From: Ehretia macrophylla
Lineage: Eukaryota; Streptophyta; Magnoliopsida; Boraginales; Ehretiaceae
NCBI GenBank assembly: GCA_037974665.1
Contig: CM075775.1
Span: forward strand, 65,939,311 to 66,003,310
Reading direction: 5' to 3'
Length of the DNA stretch: 64,000 nucleotides
Shown here: positions 11,919 to 24,523 of the stretch, piece after piece
Layout: each line of letters opens with the position of its first letter
Numbering within the stretch: position 1 is the first letter of the stretch
The notes under the pieces: generated by a model
What the model was told of the DNA's origin: nothing
Databases searched by the model: none
Seen by the model: the letters and a program-made list of their open reading frames with translations, nothing else
Position numbers and translations under genes: made by a program

Positions 11919-12477
11919 GTCATGTTGAAGGCACAATTCCTTTATGTGTTAACGGTTCACAGTCCCAGCCAAGAGAGATGGCCAATTTTGATGGCCCAAT
12001 GGGCTTAACGACAAGCCATCCGCTTCAACAACGCAGCATCCTCACAAGACATGATATCGATGCATTGTAGGGCCCTCTAATCTCCCGCGAGTAAGGTTGT
12101 CATCCTTTTAACAGCTCACGACGTACGATCCGGGACGGAAACACAGCGCAAAAATAGAAAAGTGGCCCAAAACTGATGAAAACGTTCGATTGTGGGCTCC
12201 AAAAAGAGCAAAGCGAGCAAGCTAGCTACCCCCGTCGTAGAGCTCTCAGAGAGCTTTGCAACGGTATGCTGTGCTCCGCGTAACTCCTTACGGATCAAAA
12301 GTTATGGGCACCAAAGCGACGGAGACTTCGTCACACGCCCTACGCCCTCGGTTTGCTGGCCCAGCCTCCACATGAAGCGAAGTTGTCTTGCCCAAGGTAC
12401 CGCGGCATACTATAATAGAAATGTGGTGGATAAAGTTTCTTGGCAACCCTAACCGGAGCAAAAAAAAATTGAAAAGG

Positions 12478-12596
12478 GGGATGCAACACGAGGACTTCCC
12501 AGGGGGTCACCTATCCTAGTACTACTCTCGCCCAAGCAGGCTTAACTTCGGAGTTCTGACGGGATCCGGTGCATTAGTGCTCGTATGATCGCACCG
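12478..12596 (-). rRNA. 5S rRNA gene, copy 17
   Basis: Full length; about 6 differences, several shared with copy 13. Confidence 0.95.
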
Positions 12597-13153
12597 CTCA
12601 TGTTGAGGGCACAATTCCTTAATGTGTTAACGGTTCACAGTCCCAGCCTAGAGAGATGGACCATTCAGAAGGCCCAATAGGCTTAACGACAACCCATCCA
12701 CTTCAGCAATGCAGCATCCTCACAAGACGTGATATCGATGCTTTGTAGGGCCCTATAATGTCCCGTGACTAAGGTTGTCGTGCTTTTAACAGCTCGCGAC
12801 GTACGATCCGGGACAGAAAAACAGAGCAAAAATAGAAAAGTAGCCCGAAAATGATGAAAACGTTCGATTTTGGGCTCCAAAAAGGGCACAGTTAGCAAGC
12901 TAGCTGCCCCCGTCGTAGAGCTCCCGGAGAGCTTTGCAACGATATGATGTGTGCCGCGTAACTCCTTACGGCTCAAAAGTTCTGAGCACTGGAGCGAAGG
13001 AGACCTGGTCACAAGCCCTACGCCCTCGGTTTGCTGGCCTAGCCTCCACGTGAAGCGAAGTTGTCTTGCCCAAGGTGCCGTGGGATTCAATAATAGAAAT
13101 GTGGTGGATAAAGTATCTTGGCAATCCTAACCGGAGCAAAAAAAATTGAAAAG

Positions 13154-13272
13154 AGGGTGCAACACGAGGACTTCCCATGGGGTCAACCATCCTAATACTA
13201 CTCTCGCCCAAGCACGCTTAACTTCAGAGTTCTGATGGGATCCAGTGCATTAGTGCTGGAATGATCGCACCC
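13154..13272 (-). rRNA. 5S rRNA gene, copy 18
   Basis: Full length; about 7 differences, several shared with copy 14. Confidence 0.95.
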
Positions 13273-13830
13273 ATCATGTTGAGGGCACAATTCCTATTTG
13301 TGTTAACGGTTCACAGTCCCAGCCTAGAGAGATGGCCCATTCAAAAAGCCCACTGGGCTTAACCACAACCCATCCGCTTCAACATCGCATCATCCTAGCA
13401 AGGCGTGATATCGACGCATTGTAAGGCCCAGTAGTGTCCCGTGAGTAAGGTTGTGGTACTTTTAACAGCTCACGACGTACGAACCAGAACGGAAAAACAG
13501 AGCAAAAATAGAAAAGTGGCCTGAAATTGATGAAAATGTTCAATTTTGGGTTCCAAAAAGGGCAAAGTGAAGAAGTTTGCTGCCCCCGTCGTAGAGCTCA
13601 CGGAGAGCTTTGCAACGGTATGCTGTGCACCGCGTAAATCCTTACGGATCAAAAGTTATGGGCACCGGAGCGACGGAGACTTGGTCATAAGCCCTACGCC
13701 CTCGGTTTGCTGGCCCAGCCTCCACGTGAAGCGAAGTTGTCTTTCCCAAGGTGTCGTGGGGTTCGATAATAGAAATGTGGTGGATAAATTATCTTGGCAA
13801 CCCTCACTGGAGCAAAAAAAATTGAAAATG

Positions 13831-13949
13831 GGGGTGCAACAGGCGGACTGCCTAGGGGGTCACCCATCCTAGTACTACTCTCGCCCAAGCACGCTTAACT
13901 TCGGAGTTCTGATGGGATCCGATGCATTAGTGCTGCTATGATTGCACCT
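13831..13949 (-). rRNA. 5S rRNA gene, copy 19
   Basis: Full length; about 8 differences, including the private variant shared with copy 15. Confidence 0.94.
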
Positions 13950-14506
13950 GTCATGTTGCGGGCACAATTCCTTTACGTGTTAACGGTTCACAGTCCCAGC
14001 CTAGAAAGATGTCCCATTCAGAAGGCCTAATGGGCGTAACGACAACCCATCCGCTTCAATAACGCAGCATCCTCGCAAGACGTGATATCGACGCATTGTA
14101 GGGCCCTCTAATGTCCCGCGAGTAAGGTTGTCATCCTTTTAACAGCTCACGACGTACGATCCGGGACGGAAAAACAGAGCAAAAATAGAAAAGTGGCCTG
14201 AAAGTGATGAAAACGTTCGATTTTGGGCTACAAAAAGGGCACATCGACGAAGCTGGCTGCCCCCGTCGTAGAGCTCTCGGAGAGCTTTGCAACGGTATCC
14301 TGTGCACCGCATAAATCGTTACGGATCAAAAGTTATGAGCACCAGAGCGACGGAGACTTGGTCACAAGCCCTACGCCCTCGGTTTGCTGGCCCAGCCTCC
14401 ACGTGATTGAAGTTGTCTTGTCCAAGGTGTCGTGGGATTCGATAATAGAAATGTGGTGGATAAAGTATCTTGGCAACCCTAACTGGAGCAAAAATAATTG
14501 AAAAAG

Positions 14507-14625
14507 GGGGTACGACACGAGGACTTCCCAGGGTGTCACCCATCCTAGTACTACTCTCGCCCAAGCACGCATAACTTCGGAGTTCTGATGGGATCCAGTT
14601 CATTAGTGCTGGTATGATCGCACCC
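14507..14625 (-). rRNA. 5S rRNA gene, copy 20
   Basis: Full length; about 6 differences. Confidence 0.95.
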
Positions 14626-15181
14626 GTCATGTTTAGGGCACAATTCCTTTATGTGTTAACGGTTCACAGTCTAAGCCTAAAGAGATGGCCCATTCAGAAG
14701 GCCCAATGGGCTTAATGACAACCCACCCGCTTCAATAACGTAGCATCCTCGCAAGACGTGATATCGACGCATTGTAGGGCCCTCTAATGTCCCGTGAGTA
14801 AGGTTGTCGTCCTTTTAACAGCTCACGATGTATGATCCAGAATGAAAAAATAGAGCAAAATAGAAAAGTGGCCCGAAACTGATGAAAATGTTCGATTTTG
14901 GGTTCCAAAAAGGGCACAGCAAGCAACCTGGTTAGCCCCGTCATAGAGCTCTCGGATAGCTTTGCAACGGTATGCTGTGCGCCGTGTAAATCCTAAAGGA
15001 TCAAAATTTATGGGAACCGGAGCGACGGAGACTTGGTCATAAGCCCTACGCCATCGGTTTACTGGCCCAGCCTCCACGTGAAGCGAAATTGTCTTGCCCA
15101 AGTTGCCGTGGGGTTCAATAATAGAAATGTGGCGGATAAAGTATCTTGGCAACTCTAACCGGAGCAAAAAAAAATGAAAAG

Positions 15182-15300
15182 GGAGGGCAGCACGAGGACT
15201 TCCCAGGGGTTCACCCATCCTAGTACTACTCTCGCCCAAGCACGCTTAACTTCGGAGTTCTGATGGGATCCGATGCATTAGTGCTGCTATGATTGCACAC
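15182..15300 (-). rRNA. 5S rRNA gene, copy 21
   Basis: Full length; about 8 differences, several in the two strands of helix I, so the end helix is weakened. Confidence 0.93.
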
Positions 15301-15857
15301 GTCATGTTGCGGGCACAATTCCTTTATGTGTTAACGGTTCACTGTCCCAGCCTAGAGAGAGGGCCCCTTCAGAAGGCCTAATGGGCTTAACGACAACCCA
15401 TCCACTTCAACAACGAAGCACCCTCACAACACGTGATATCGACGCATTGTAGGGCCCTCTAATGTCCCGCGAGTAAGGTTATTATCCTTTTAACAACTCA
15501 CGACGTACGATCCAGGACGGAAAAACTGAGCAAAAATAGAAAATTGGCCCGAAACTGATAAAAACGTTCAATTTTGGGCACAAAAAAAGGCAAAGCGAGC
15601 AAGCTAGCTGCCCCCGTCGTAGAGCTCTAGGAGAGCTTTGCAACGGTATGTTGTGCGCCGCGTAACTCCTTACGGATCAAAAGTTATGGGCACCAGAGCG
15701 ACGGAGACGTGGTCACAAGCCCTACCCCCTCAGTTTGCTGGCCCAGCCTCCACGTGAAGCGAAGTTGTCTTGCCCAAGGTGCCGTGGGATTCGATAATAG
15801 AAATGTGGTGGATAAAGTATCTTGCCAACCCTAACCGGAGAAAAAAATTTGAAAAGG

Positions 15858-15976
15858 GGGGTGATACATGAGGACTTCCCAGGGGGTCACCCATCCTAGT
15901 ACTTCTCTCGCCGAAGCACGCTTAACTTCGGAGTTCTGATGGGATCCGGTGCATTAGTACTGGTATGATCTCACCC
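15858..15976 (-). rRNA. 5S rRNA gene, copy 22
   Basis: Full length; about 7 differences. Confidence 0.95.
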
Positions 15977-16534
15977 GTCATGTTGAGGGCACAATTCCTT
16001 TATGTGTTAACGGTTCACTGTCCCAGCCTAGAGAGATGGCCCATTCAGAAGGCCCAATGGGCTTAATGAAAACCCATCCACTTCAACAACGCAGCATCCT
16101 CACAAGACGTGATATCGATGCGTTGTAGGGCCCTCTAATATCCCACGAGTAAGGTTGTCATACTTTTAAAAGCTCACAACGTACGATCCCGGATAGAAAA
16201 ACAGAGCAAAATAAGAAAAGTAGCCTGAAACTGATCAAAACGTTCGATTTTGTGCTCCAAAAGATGCCCAACGAGCAAGCTAGTTGCCCCCGTCATAGAG
16301 CCCTCGGAGTGCATTGCAATGGTATGCTGGGCGCCGTGTAACTCTTTACGGATAAAAAGTTATGGGCACCGGAATGAAGGAGACCTAATCACAAGCCCTA
16401 CGCCCTCGGTTTGCTGGCCCAGCCTCCACTTGTAGCGAAGTTGTCTGGCCCAAAGTGTCGTGCGATTTGATAATAGAAATGTGGTGGATAAAGTATATTG
16501 GCAACCCAAACCGGAGCAAAAAAATTTGAAAAGG

Positions 16535-16653
16535 GGGGTGCAACACGAGGACTTCCCAATGGGTCACCATCCTAGTACTACTCTCGCCCAAGCACGCTTA
16601 ACTTCGGAGTTTTTGATAGGATCTGGTGCGTTAGTGCTGGTATGATCGCACCC
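16535..16653 (-). rRNA. 5S rRNA gene, copy 23
   Basis: About 8 differences, including one lost and one gained base, so net length is unchanged. Confidence 0.93.
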
Positions 16654-17211
16654 GTCATGTTGAGGGCATAATTCCTTTATGTGTTAACGGTTCACAATCG
16701 CAGCCTAGAGAGATGGCTCATTCAGATAGCCCAATGGGCTTAACGACAACCCATCCGCTTCAACAACGCAGCATCCTCGCAAGACGTGATATTGATGCTT
16801 TGTAGGGCCCTCTAATGTCCCGCGAGTAAGGTTTTCATCCATTTAACAGCTCACGACGTACGATCCGGAATGGAAAAACAGAGCAAAAATAGAAAAGTGG
16901 CCCGAAACTGATGAAAATGTTCGATTTTGGCCTCCAAAAAGGGCACAGCGAGCAAGCTGGCTGCCCCTATCGTAGAGCTCTCGAATAGCTTTGCAATGGT
17001 ATGCTGTGCGCCGCGTAACTCCTTACGGATCAAAAGTTATGGGCACCAGAGCGACGGAGACTTGGTCGCAAGCCCTACACCCTCGGTTTGCTGGCCCAGC
17101 CTCCACGTGAAGTGAAGTTGTCTTGCCCAAGGTGCCATGGGATTCGATAATAGAAATGTGGTGGATAAATTATCCTGGCAACCCTAACTGGAGCAAAAAA
17201 AAATGAAAAGG

Positions 17212-17330
17212 GGGGTGCAACTCGAGGACTTCCCAGGGGGTCACCAATCCTAGTACTACTCTCGCCCAAGCACGCTTAACATCGGAGTTCTAATGGGATC
17301 TAGTGCATTAGTGCTGGTATGATCGCACCC
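17212..17330 (-). rRNA. 5S rRNA gene, copy 24
   Basis: Full length; about 6 differences. The spacer beyond its 5' end is shortened. Confidence 0.95.
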
Positions 17331-17384
17331 GTCATGTTGAGGGCACAATTCCTTTATGTGTTAACGGTTCACAGTCCCAGCCTA

Positions 17385-17430
17385 GAGAGATGGCCCATTC
17401 AGAAGGCACAAAAAAATGAAAAAGTAGTCT
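17385..17430. other. Deletion junction in the spacer of a short 5S unit
   Basis: The 5S-to-5S distance here is 527 bp against about 676. The GGCCCATT segment jumps directly to the A-rich segment before GAAACTGATGAAAACG, so roughly 145-150 bp are missing. Confidence 0.85.
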
Positions 17431-17738
17431 GAAACTGATGAAAACGTTCGATTTTGGGCTCCAAAAAGGGCCCAGTGAGCAAGCTAGCTGCCCCCATCGT
17501 AGAGCTCTCTGAGAGAATTGCAAAGGTATGATGTGCGCCACGTAACTCTTTACGGATAAAAAGTTATGGGCACCGGAGCGACAGAGACCTGATCACAAGC
17601 CCTACGCACTCGGTTTGCTGGCCCAGCCTCCACGTGAAGCGAAGTTGTCTTGCCCAAGGTGCCTTGGGATTCGATAATAGAAATGTGGTGGATAAATTAT
17701 ATTCGCAACCCTAACCGGAGCAAAAAAAATTGAAAAAG

Positions 17739-17856
17739 AGGGTGCAACACGAGGATTTCCCAAGGGGTCACCATCCTAGTACTACTCTCGCCCAAGCAAG
17801 CTTAACTTCTGAGTTCTAATGGGATCCAGGGCATTAGTGCTGGTATGATTGCACCA
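17739..17856 (-). rRNA. 5S rRNA gene, copy 25
   Basis: 118 bp; about 11 differences including one lost base and the first nucleotide. It sits in the short unit; likely inactive. Confidence 0.92.
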
Positions 17857-18414
17857 GTTATGTTAAGGGCACAATTCCTTTATGTGTTAATGGTTCACAA
17901 TCCCACCCTCGAGAGATGGCCCATCCAGAAGGCCCAATGGGCTTAACGACACTCCATTAGCTACAACAACGCAGCATCCTCGCAAGACAAGATATCGACG
18001 CGTTGTAGGGCCCTCTAATGTCCCGCGAGTTAGGTTGTCATCCTTTTAACTGCTCACGACATACGATCCGGAATGGAATAACAGAGCAAAAGAAGAAAAG
18101 TGACCCGAAACTGAGGAAAACTTTCGATTTTGGGCTCCAAAAATGGCACAGCGAGCAAGCTAGCTGCCCCTGTCGTAGAGCTCTCGGAGAGCTTTGCAAT
18201 GGTATGCTGTGTGCCGCGTAACTCCTTACGGATCAAAAGTTATGGGCACCGGAGAGACGGAGACTTGGTCACAAGCCCTACGCCATCGGTTTGCTAGCCC
18301 AGCCTCCACATGAACCGAAGTTGTCTTGCCCAAGGTGCCGTGGGGTTCGATAATAGAAATGTGGTGGATAATGTATCTTGGCAACCCTAACCGGAGCAAA
18401 AAAAATTGAAAAAG

Positions 18415-18533
18415 GGGGTGCAACACGAGGACTTCCTAGGGGGTCACCCATCCTAGTACTACTCTCGCCAAAGCACGCTTAACTTCGGAGTTCGGATGGG
18501 ATCCGGTGCATTACGGCTGGTATGATCGCACCC
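18415..18533 (-). rRNA. 5S rRNA gene, copy 26
   Basis: Full length; about 5 differences. Confidence 0.95.
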
Positions 18534-19090
18534 GTCATGTTGAGGGCACAATTCCTTTATTTATTAACAGCTCACAGTGCCAGCCTAGAGAGATGGCCTA
18601 ATCAGAAGGCCTAATGGGCTTAACGACAACCCATCCGCTTCAACAACACAGCATCCTCACAAGACGTGATATTGACGCATTGTAGGGACCTCTAATGTCC
18701 CGCGAGTACGGTTGTCGTCCTTTTAGCAGCTCACGACTTACGATCCGGGACAGAAAAACAGAGCAAATGTAGAAAAGTGGCCCAAAACTGATGAAAACGT
18801 TCGATTTTGGGCTCCAAAAAGGCATAGCGAGCAAGCTGGCTGACCCCGTCGTAGAGCTCTCAGAGAGCTTAGCAATGGTCTACTGTGCACCGCGTAACTC
18901 CTTACGGATCAAAACTTATGGGCACCAGAGCGACGGAGACTTGGTCACAAACCCTACACCCTCGGTTTGCTGGCCCAGCCTCCACGTGAAGTGAAGTTGT
19001 CTTGCCCAAGGTGCCGTGGGATTCGATAATAGAAATGTGGTGGATAAAGTATCATGGCAACCCTAATCGGAGCAAAAAAATATCAAAAGG

Positions 19091-19209
19091 GGGGTACAAC
19101 ACGAGGACTTCCCAGGTGGTCACCCATCCTAGTACTACTCTCGCCCAAGCACGCTTAACTTCAGAGTTCTGATGGGATCCAGTGCATTAGTGCTGGTATG
19201 ATTGCTCCC
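19091..19209 (-). rRNA. 5S rRNA gene, copy 27
   Basis: Full length; about 6 differences. It shares the GCTCCC start variant with copy 36, supporting recurrence of a multi-unit block. Confidence 0.95.
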
Positions 19210-19766
19210 GTCATGTTGAGGGCACAATTCCTTTATATGTTAACGGTTCACAGTCCCAGCCTAGGGAGATGGCCCATTCAGAAGGCACAAAGGGCTTAAC
19301 GACAACCCATCCACTTCAACAACGTCGCATCGTCGAAAGACGTGATATCGACGCATTGTAGGGCCCTCTAATGTCTCGCGAGTAAGGTTGTCGTGCTCTA
19401 AACAGCGCATGACATACGATACGGGATGAAAAAACAGAGCAAAAATAGAAAACTAGCCAAAACTGATGAAAACGTTCGATTTTGGGCTCCAAAACGGGCC
19501 CAGCGAGCAAGCTAGCTGCCCCCGTCATAGAGCTCTTGGAGAGCATTGCAAAGGCATGCTGTGCGCCGCGTAACTCTTTACGGATAAAAAGTTATGGGCA
19601 CCGGAGCGACGGAGACCGGATCACAAGCCCTAAACCCTCGGTTTGCTGGCCCAGCCTCCACGTGAAGTGAAGTTGTCTTGCCCAAGGTGCCGTGGGATTC
19701 GATAATAGAAATGTGGTGGATAAAGTATATTGGCAACCCTAACCGGAGTAAAAAAATTTGAAAAGG

Positions 19767-19885
19767 GGGGTGCAACACAAGAACTTCCCAGGGGGTCACC
19801 CATCCTATTACTACTCCCACCCAAGCACGCTTAACTTCAAAGTTTTGATGGGATCCGGTGAATTAGTGCTGGTATGATCGCACCC
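19767..19885 (-). rRNA. 5S rRNA gene, copy 28
   Basis: Full length; about 9 differences. CCTATTACTACTCCCACCC is shared with copy 37. Confidence 0.94.
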
Positions 19886-20443
19886 GTCATGTTGAGGGCA
19901 CTATTCCTTTATGTGTTAACGGTTAACAGTCCCAGCCTAGAGAGATGGCCCATTCAGAAGGCCCAATGGGCTTAACGACAACCCATCCGCTTCAATAACG
20001 CAGCATCCTCGCAAGACATGATATTGACGCATTGTAGGGCCCTCTAATGTCCCGCGAGTATGGTTGTCGTCCTTTTAACAGCTCATGACGTACGATCCGA
20101 AATTGAAAAACAAAGCAAAAATAGAAAAGTGGCCCGAAACTAATGAAAATGTTCGAATTTGGGCTCCAAAAAGGGCACAGAGAGCAAGCTGGTTGCCCCC
20201 ATCGTAGAGCTCTCGCAGAGCTTTGCAACGGTATGCTGTGGGCCGCGTAACTCCTTACGGATCAAAAGTTATGGGCACCATAGCGACGGAGACTTGGTCA
20301 TAAGCCCTACGCCCTCGGTTTGCTGGCCCAGCCTCCACGTGAAGTGAAGTTGTCTTACCCAAGGTGCCGTGTGGTTCGATAATGGAACTATGGTGGATAA
20401 AGTATCTTGGAAACCTTAACACGAGCAAAAAAAATTGAAAAGG

Positions 20444-20562
20444 GGGGTGCAACACGAGGACTTCCTAGGGGGTTGCCCATCCTAGTACTACTCTCGCCCA
20501 AGCACGCTTAACTTTGGAGTTCTAATGGGATCCGGTGCATTAGTGCTGGTATGATCGCACCT
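20444..20562 (-). rRNA. 5S rRNA gene, copy 29
   Basis: Full length; about 6 differences, nearly all C/T or G/A transitions. Confidence 0.95.
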
Positions 20563-21117
20563 GTCATATTGAGGGCACAATTCCTTTATGTGTTAAGGTT
20601 CACAGTACCAGCGTAGAGAGATGGCCTATTCAGAAGGCCTAATGGGCGTAACGACAACCTAGCCGCTTCAACAACACAGCATCCTCACAAGACTTGATAT
20701 CGATGCATTGTAAGGCTGTCTAATGTCCTGCGAGTATGGTTGTCATCCTTTTAGCACCTCACAACGTACGATCCGATACGGAAAACCAGAGCAAAAATAG
20801 AAAAGTGGCCTGAAATTGATGAAACGTTCGATTTTGGGCTCCAAAAAGGGCACAGCGAGCTAGCTGGCTGATCCCATCGTAGAGCTCTCAGAGTGCTTTG
20901 CAACAGTATGTTGTGGGCTGCGTAAATCCTTACGGATCAAAATTATGGGCACCAGAGCGACAGAGACTTGGTCATAAGCCCTATGCCCTCGGTTTGCTGG
21001 CCCAGCCTCCACGTGAAGTGAAGTTGTCTTGCCCAAGGTGCCGTGTGGTTCGATAATGGAAATGTGGTGGATAAAGTATCTTGGCAACCCTAACCCGAGC
21101 AAAAAAAATTGAAAAGC

Positions 21118-21236
21118 TGGGTGCAACACGAGGATTACCTAGGGGGTTGCCCATCCTAGTACTACTCTCACCCAAGCACACTTAACTTCGGAGTTCTGAT
21201 GGGATCCGGTGCATTAGTACTGGTATGATCGCACCC
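21118..21236 (-). rRNA. 5S rRNA gene, copy 30
   Basis: Full length; about 9 differences. Confidence 0.94.
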
Positions 21237-21795
21237 GTCATGTTGAGGGCACAATTCCTTTATGTGTTAACGGTTCACAGTCCCAGCCTAGAGAGATGGC
21301 CCATTCAGAAGGCCTAATGGGCTTAACGACAACCCATCCACTTCAACAACACAACATCCTCACAAGACTTAATATCGACGCGTTGTAGAGCCCTCTAATG
21401 TCACGCGAGTAAAGTTGTCGTGCTTTTAACAGCTCACGACGTACGATACGGGATGAAAAAAAAGAGCAAAAATAGAAAAGTAGCCCAAAACTGATGATAA
21501 CGTTCGATTTTAGGCTCCAAAAAGGGCCAAGCGAGCAAGCTAGTTAACCCCGTCGAAGAGCTCTCGGAGAGCATTGCAAAGGTATGCTGTGCGCCGCGTA
21601 ACTCTTTACAGATAAAAAGTTATGGGCACCGGAGCGACGGAGACCTGATCACATGCCCTATGCCCTCGGTTTGCTGGCCCGGCCTCCACGTGAAGTGAAG
21701 TTGTCTTGCCCAAGGTGCCATGGGATTCGATAATAGAAATTTGGTAGATAAAGTATATTGGCAACCCTAACCGGAGCAAACAAAATTGAAAAGGG

Positions 21796-21914
21796 GGGGT
21801 ACAACACGAGGACTTCCCAAGGGGTCACCTATCCTAGTACTACTCTCGCCCGTGCACGCTTAACTTCGGAGTTCTGATGGGATCCGGTACATTAGTGCTG
21901 GTATGATCGCACCC
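21796..21914 (-). rRNA. 5S rRNA gene, copy 31
   Basis: Full length; about 6 differences, two shared with copy 40. Confidence 0.95.
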
Positions 21915-22109
21915 GACATGTTGATGGGACAATTCCTTTATGTGTTAACGGTTCACAGTCCCAGCCTAGAGAGATGGCCCATTCTGAAGGCCCAATGGGC
22001 TTAACGACAACCCATCCGCTTCAACAACCCTGTATCCTCACAAGACGTGATATCGACGCGTTGTAGGGCCCTCTAATGTCCCGCGAGTAAGGTTGTCGTG
22101 CTTTTAACA

Positions 22110-22150
22110 GCTCACGACGTACGATCGGGGACCCATCGTAGAGCTCTCTA
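22110..22150. other. Deletion junction in a second short 5S unit
   Basis: The unit measures about 582 bp. The segment GTACGATC is followed directly by the CATCGTAGAGCTC segment, so about 95 bp of the A-rich part are missing. Confidence 0.85.
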
Positions 22151-22377
22151 AGAGCATTGCAAAGGTATGATGTGCGCCACGTAACTCTTAACGGATAAAA
22201 AGTTATGGGCACCGGAGCGACAGAGACCTGATCACAAGGCCTACGCCCTCGGTTTGCTGGCCCAGCCTCCACGTGAAGCGAAGTTGTCTTGCCCAAGGTG
22301 CAATGGGGTTCGATAATAGAAATGTTGTGGATAAAGTATCTTGGAAACCCTAACCGGAGCAAAAAATATTGAAAAAT

Positions 22378-22496
22378 GGGGTGCAACACGAGGAATTCTT
22401 AGGGGGTCACCCATCCTAGTCCTACTCTCGCCCAAGCACGCTTAACTTCAGAGTTCTTATGGGATATGGTGCATTAGTGCTGGTATGATCGCCCCC
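22378..22496 (-). rRNA. 5S rRNA gene, copy 32
   Basis: Full length; about 9 differences; lies in the second short unit. Confidence 0.94.
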
Positions 22497-23053
22497 GTAA
22501 TGCTGAGGCCACAATTCCTTTATGTGTTATTGGTTCACAGTCCTAGCCTAGAGAGATGGCCCATTCAGAAGGCCTAATGGGCTTAACGACAACCCATCCG
22601 CTTCAACAACGTAGCATCCTCGCAAGACGTGATATCGATGCGTTGTAGGGCCCTCTAATGTCCAGCAAGTAAGATTGTCGTACTTTTAACAACTCACGAC
22701 GTACAATCCGGGATGGAAAAATAGAGCAAAACTAGTAAAGTGGCCCGAAACTGATGAAAACAATTGATTTTGGGCTCCAAAAAGGGCAAAGCGAGCAAGC
22801 TGGCTGCCCCCGTCGTAGAGCTCTCGGAAAGCTTTGCAACGGTAAGCTGTGCAGTATGTAACTCCTTACGGATCAAAAGTTATGGGTACCAGAGCGACAG
22901 AGACTTAGTCACAAGCCCTACGCCCTCGGTTTGCTGGCCCAGCCTCCACGTGAAGCGAAGTTGTCTTGCCCAAGGTGCCGTGGGATTCAATAATAGAAAT
23001 GTGGTGGATTAAGTATCATGGCAACCCTAACCGGAGAAAAAAAATTGAAAAGT

Positions 23054-23172
23054 GTGGTGCAACACGAGGACTTCCTAGGGGGTTACCTATCCTAGTACTA
23101 CTCTCGCCCAAGCACGCTTAACTTTGGAGTTTTGATGGGATCCGGTGCATTAGTGCTGGTATGATCGCACCC
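23054..23172 (-). rRNA. 5S rRNA gene, copy 33
   Basis: Full length; about 6 differences. Confidence 0.95.
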
Positions 23173-23730
23173 GTCATGTTGAGGGCACAATTCCTTTATG
23201 TGTTAACAGTTCACAGTCCCAGCTTAAAAAGATGGCCCATTCAGAAGGCCCAATGGGCTTAACAACAACCCATCCACTTCAACAACGCAGCATCCTCGCA
23301 AAACGTGATATCGACACATTGTAGGGCCCTGTAATGTCACACGAGTAAGGTTGTCGTGCTTTCAACAGCTCACGACGTACGATCCGGGACCCAAAAACAG
23401 GGCAAAATTAGAAAATTAGCCCGAAACTGATGATAACGTTCGATTTTGGGCTCCAAAAAGGGCCCAACGAGAAAGCTAGCTGCCCCCGTCATAGAGCTCT
23501 CGGAGAGCACTGTAAAGGTATGCTGTGCGCCACGTAACTCTTTACGGATAAAAAGTTATCGGCATTGGAGCGACGGAGACTTGATGAAAAGCCCTACGCC
23601 CTCTGTTTGCTAGGCCAGCCTCCACGTGAAGCGAAGTTGTCTTGCCCAAGGTGCCGTGGGATTCGATAAAAGAAATGTTGTGGATAAAGTATATTCGCAA
23701 CCCTAACCGGAGCAAAAAAAATTGAAAATG

Positions 23731-23848
23731 GGGGTGCAACACGAGGACTTCCCAAGGGGTCACCATCCTAGTACTACTCTCGCCCAAGCACGCTTAACTT
23801 TGGAGTTCTGATGGGATCCAGTGCATTAGTGCTGGTATGATCGCACTC
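23731..23848 (-). rRNA. 5S rRNA gene, copy 34
   Basis: 118 bp with one lost base; about 5 differences. Confidence 0.94.
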
Positions 23849-24404
23849 GTCATGTTGAGGGCACAATTCCTTTATGTGTTAACGGTTCACAGTCCCAGCC
23901 TCGAAAGAGGGCCCATTCAGAAGGCCCAATGGGCTTAACGACAACCCATCCGCTTCAACAACGCAGCATCCTCGCAAGACGTGATATCGATGAATTGTAG
24001 GACTCTCTAATGTCCCGTGAGTAAGGTTGTCTTCCTTTTAATAGCTCACGACGTACGATCCGGGACGGAAAAACATAGCAAAAGTAGAAAATTGGCCTGA
24101 AACTGATGAAAATGTTCAATTTTGGGCTCGAAAAAGGGCACAGCGAGCAAGCTGGCTGCCCCCGTCGTAGAGCTCTCGGACAGCTTTGCAACGTTATGCT
24201 GTGCGCCGCGTAAATCCTTACGGATCAAAAGTTATGGGCACCAGAGCGACGGAGACTTGGTCATAAGCCTACGCCCTCAGTTTGCTGGCCCAGCCTCCAC
24301 GTGAAGCGAAGTTGTCTTGCCCGAGGTGCCGTGGGGTTCGATAATGGAAATGTGATGGATAAAGTATCTTGGCAACCCTAACCGGAGCAAAAAAATTGAA
24401 AAGG

Positions 24405-24523
24405 GGGGTGCAACACAAGGACTTCCTAGGGGGTCACCCATCCTAATACTACTCTCGCCCAAGCACGCTTAACTTCGGAGTTCTGATGGGATCCAGTGCA
24501 TTAGTGCTGGTATGATCGCACCC
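24405..24523 (-). rRNA. 5S rRNA gene, copy 35
   Basis: Full length; about 4 differences, all transitions; well preserved. Confidence 0.96.

Larger units (their letters stand above)
8540..13950 (-). repeat. Duplicated four-unit block in the 5S array
   Basis: The four units holding copies 12-15 (about 8540-11240) are repeated in the same order by those holding copies 16-19 (about 11245-13950), at an offset of about 2,706-2,710 bp. Private variants prove the pairing: the GTGTTCTGTGCGC spacer variant (8880 and 11586), AAAAAGAGCAAAGC (9493 and 12201), CAACGATATGATGTGTGCC (10228 and 12937), and the GCAAGTTTGCTGCC-like variant (10862 and 13572). This is a higher-order repeat produced by unequal exchange or block amplification. 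Confidence 0.85.

Noticed and set aside
2700-24304. + strand frames starting MGSKKGTASKLAAPVVEL
   Set aside because: Antisense shadows of the same 5S spacer segment; the repetition reflects the tandem array, not a gene family.
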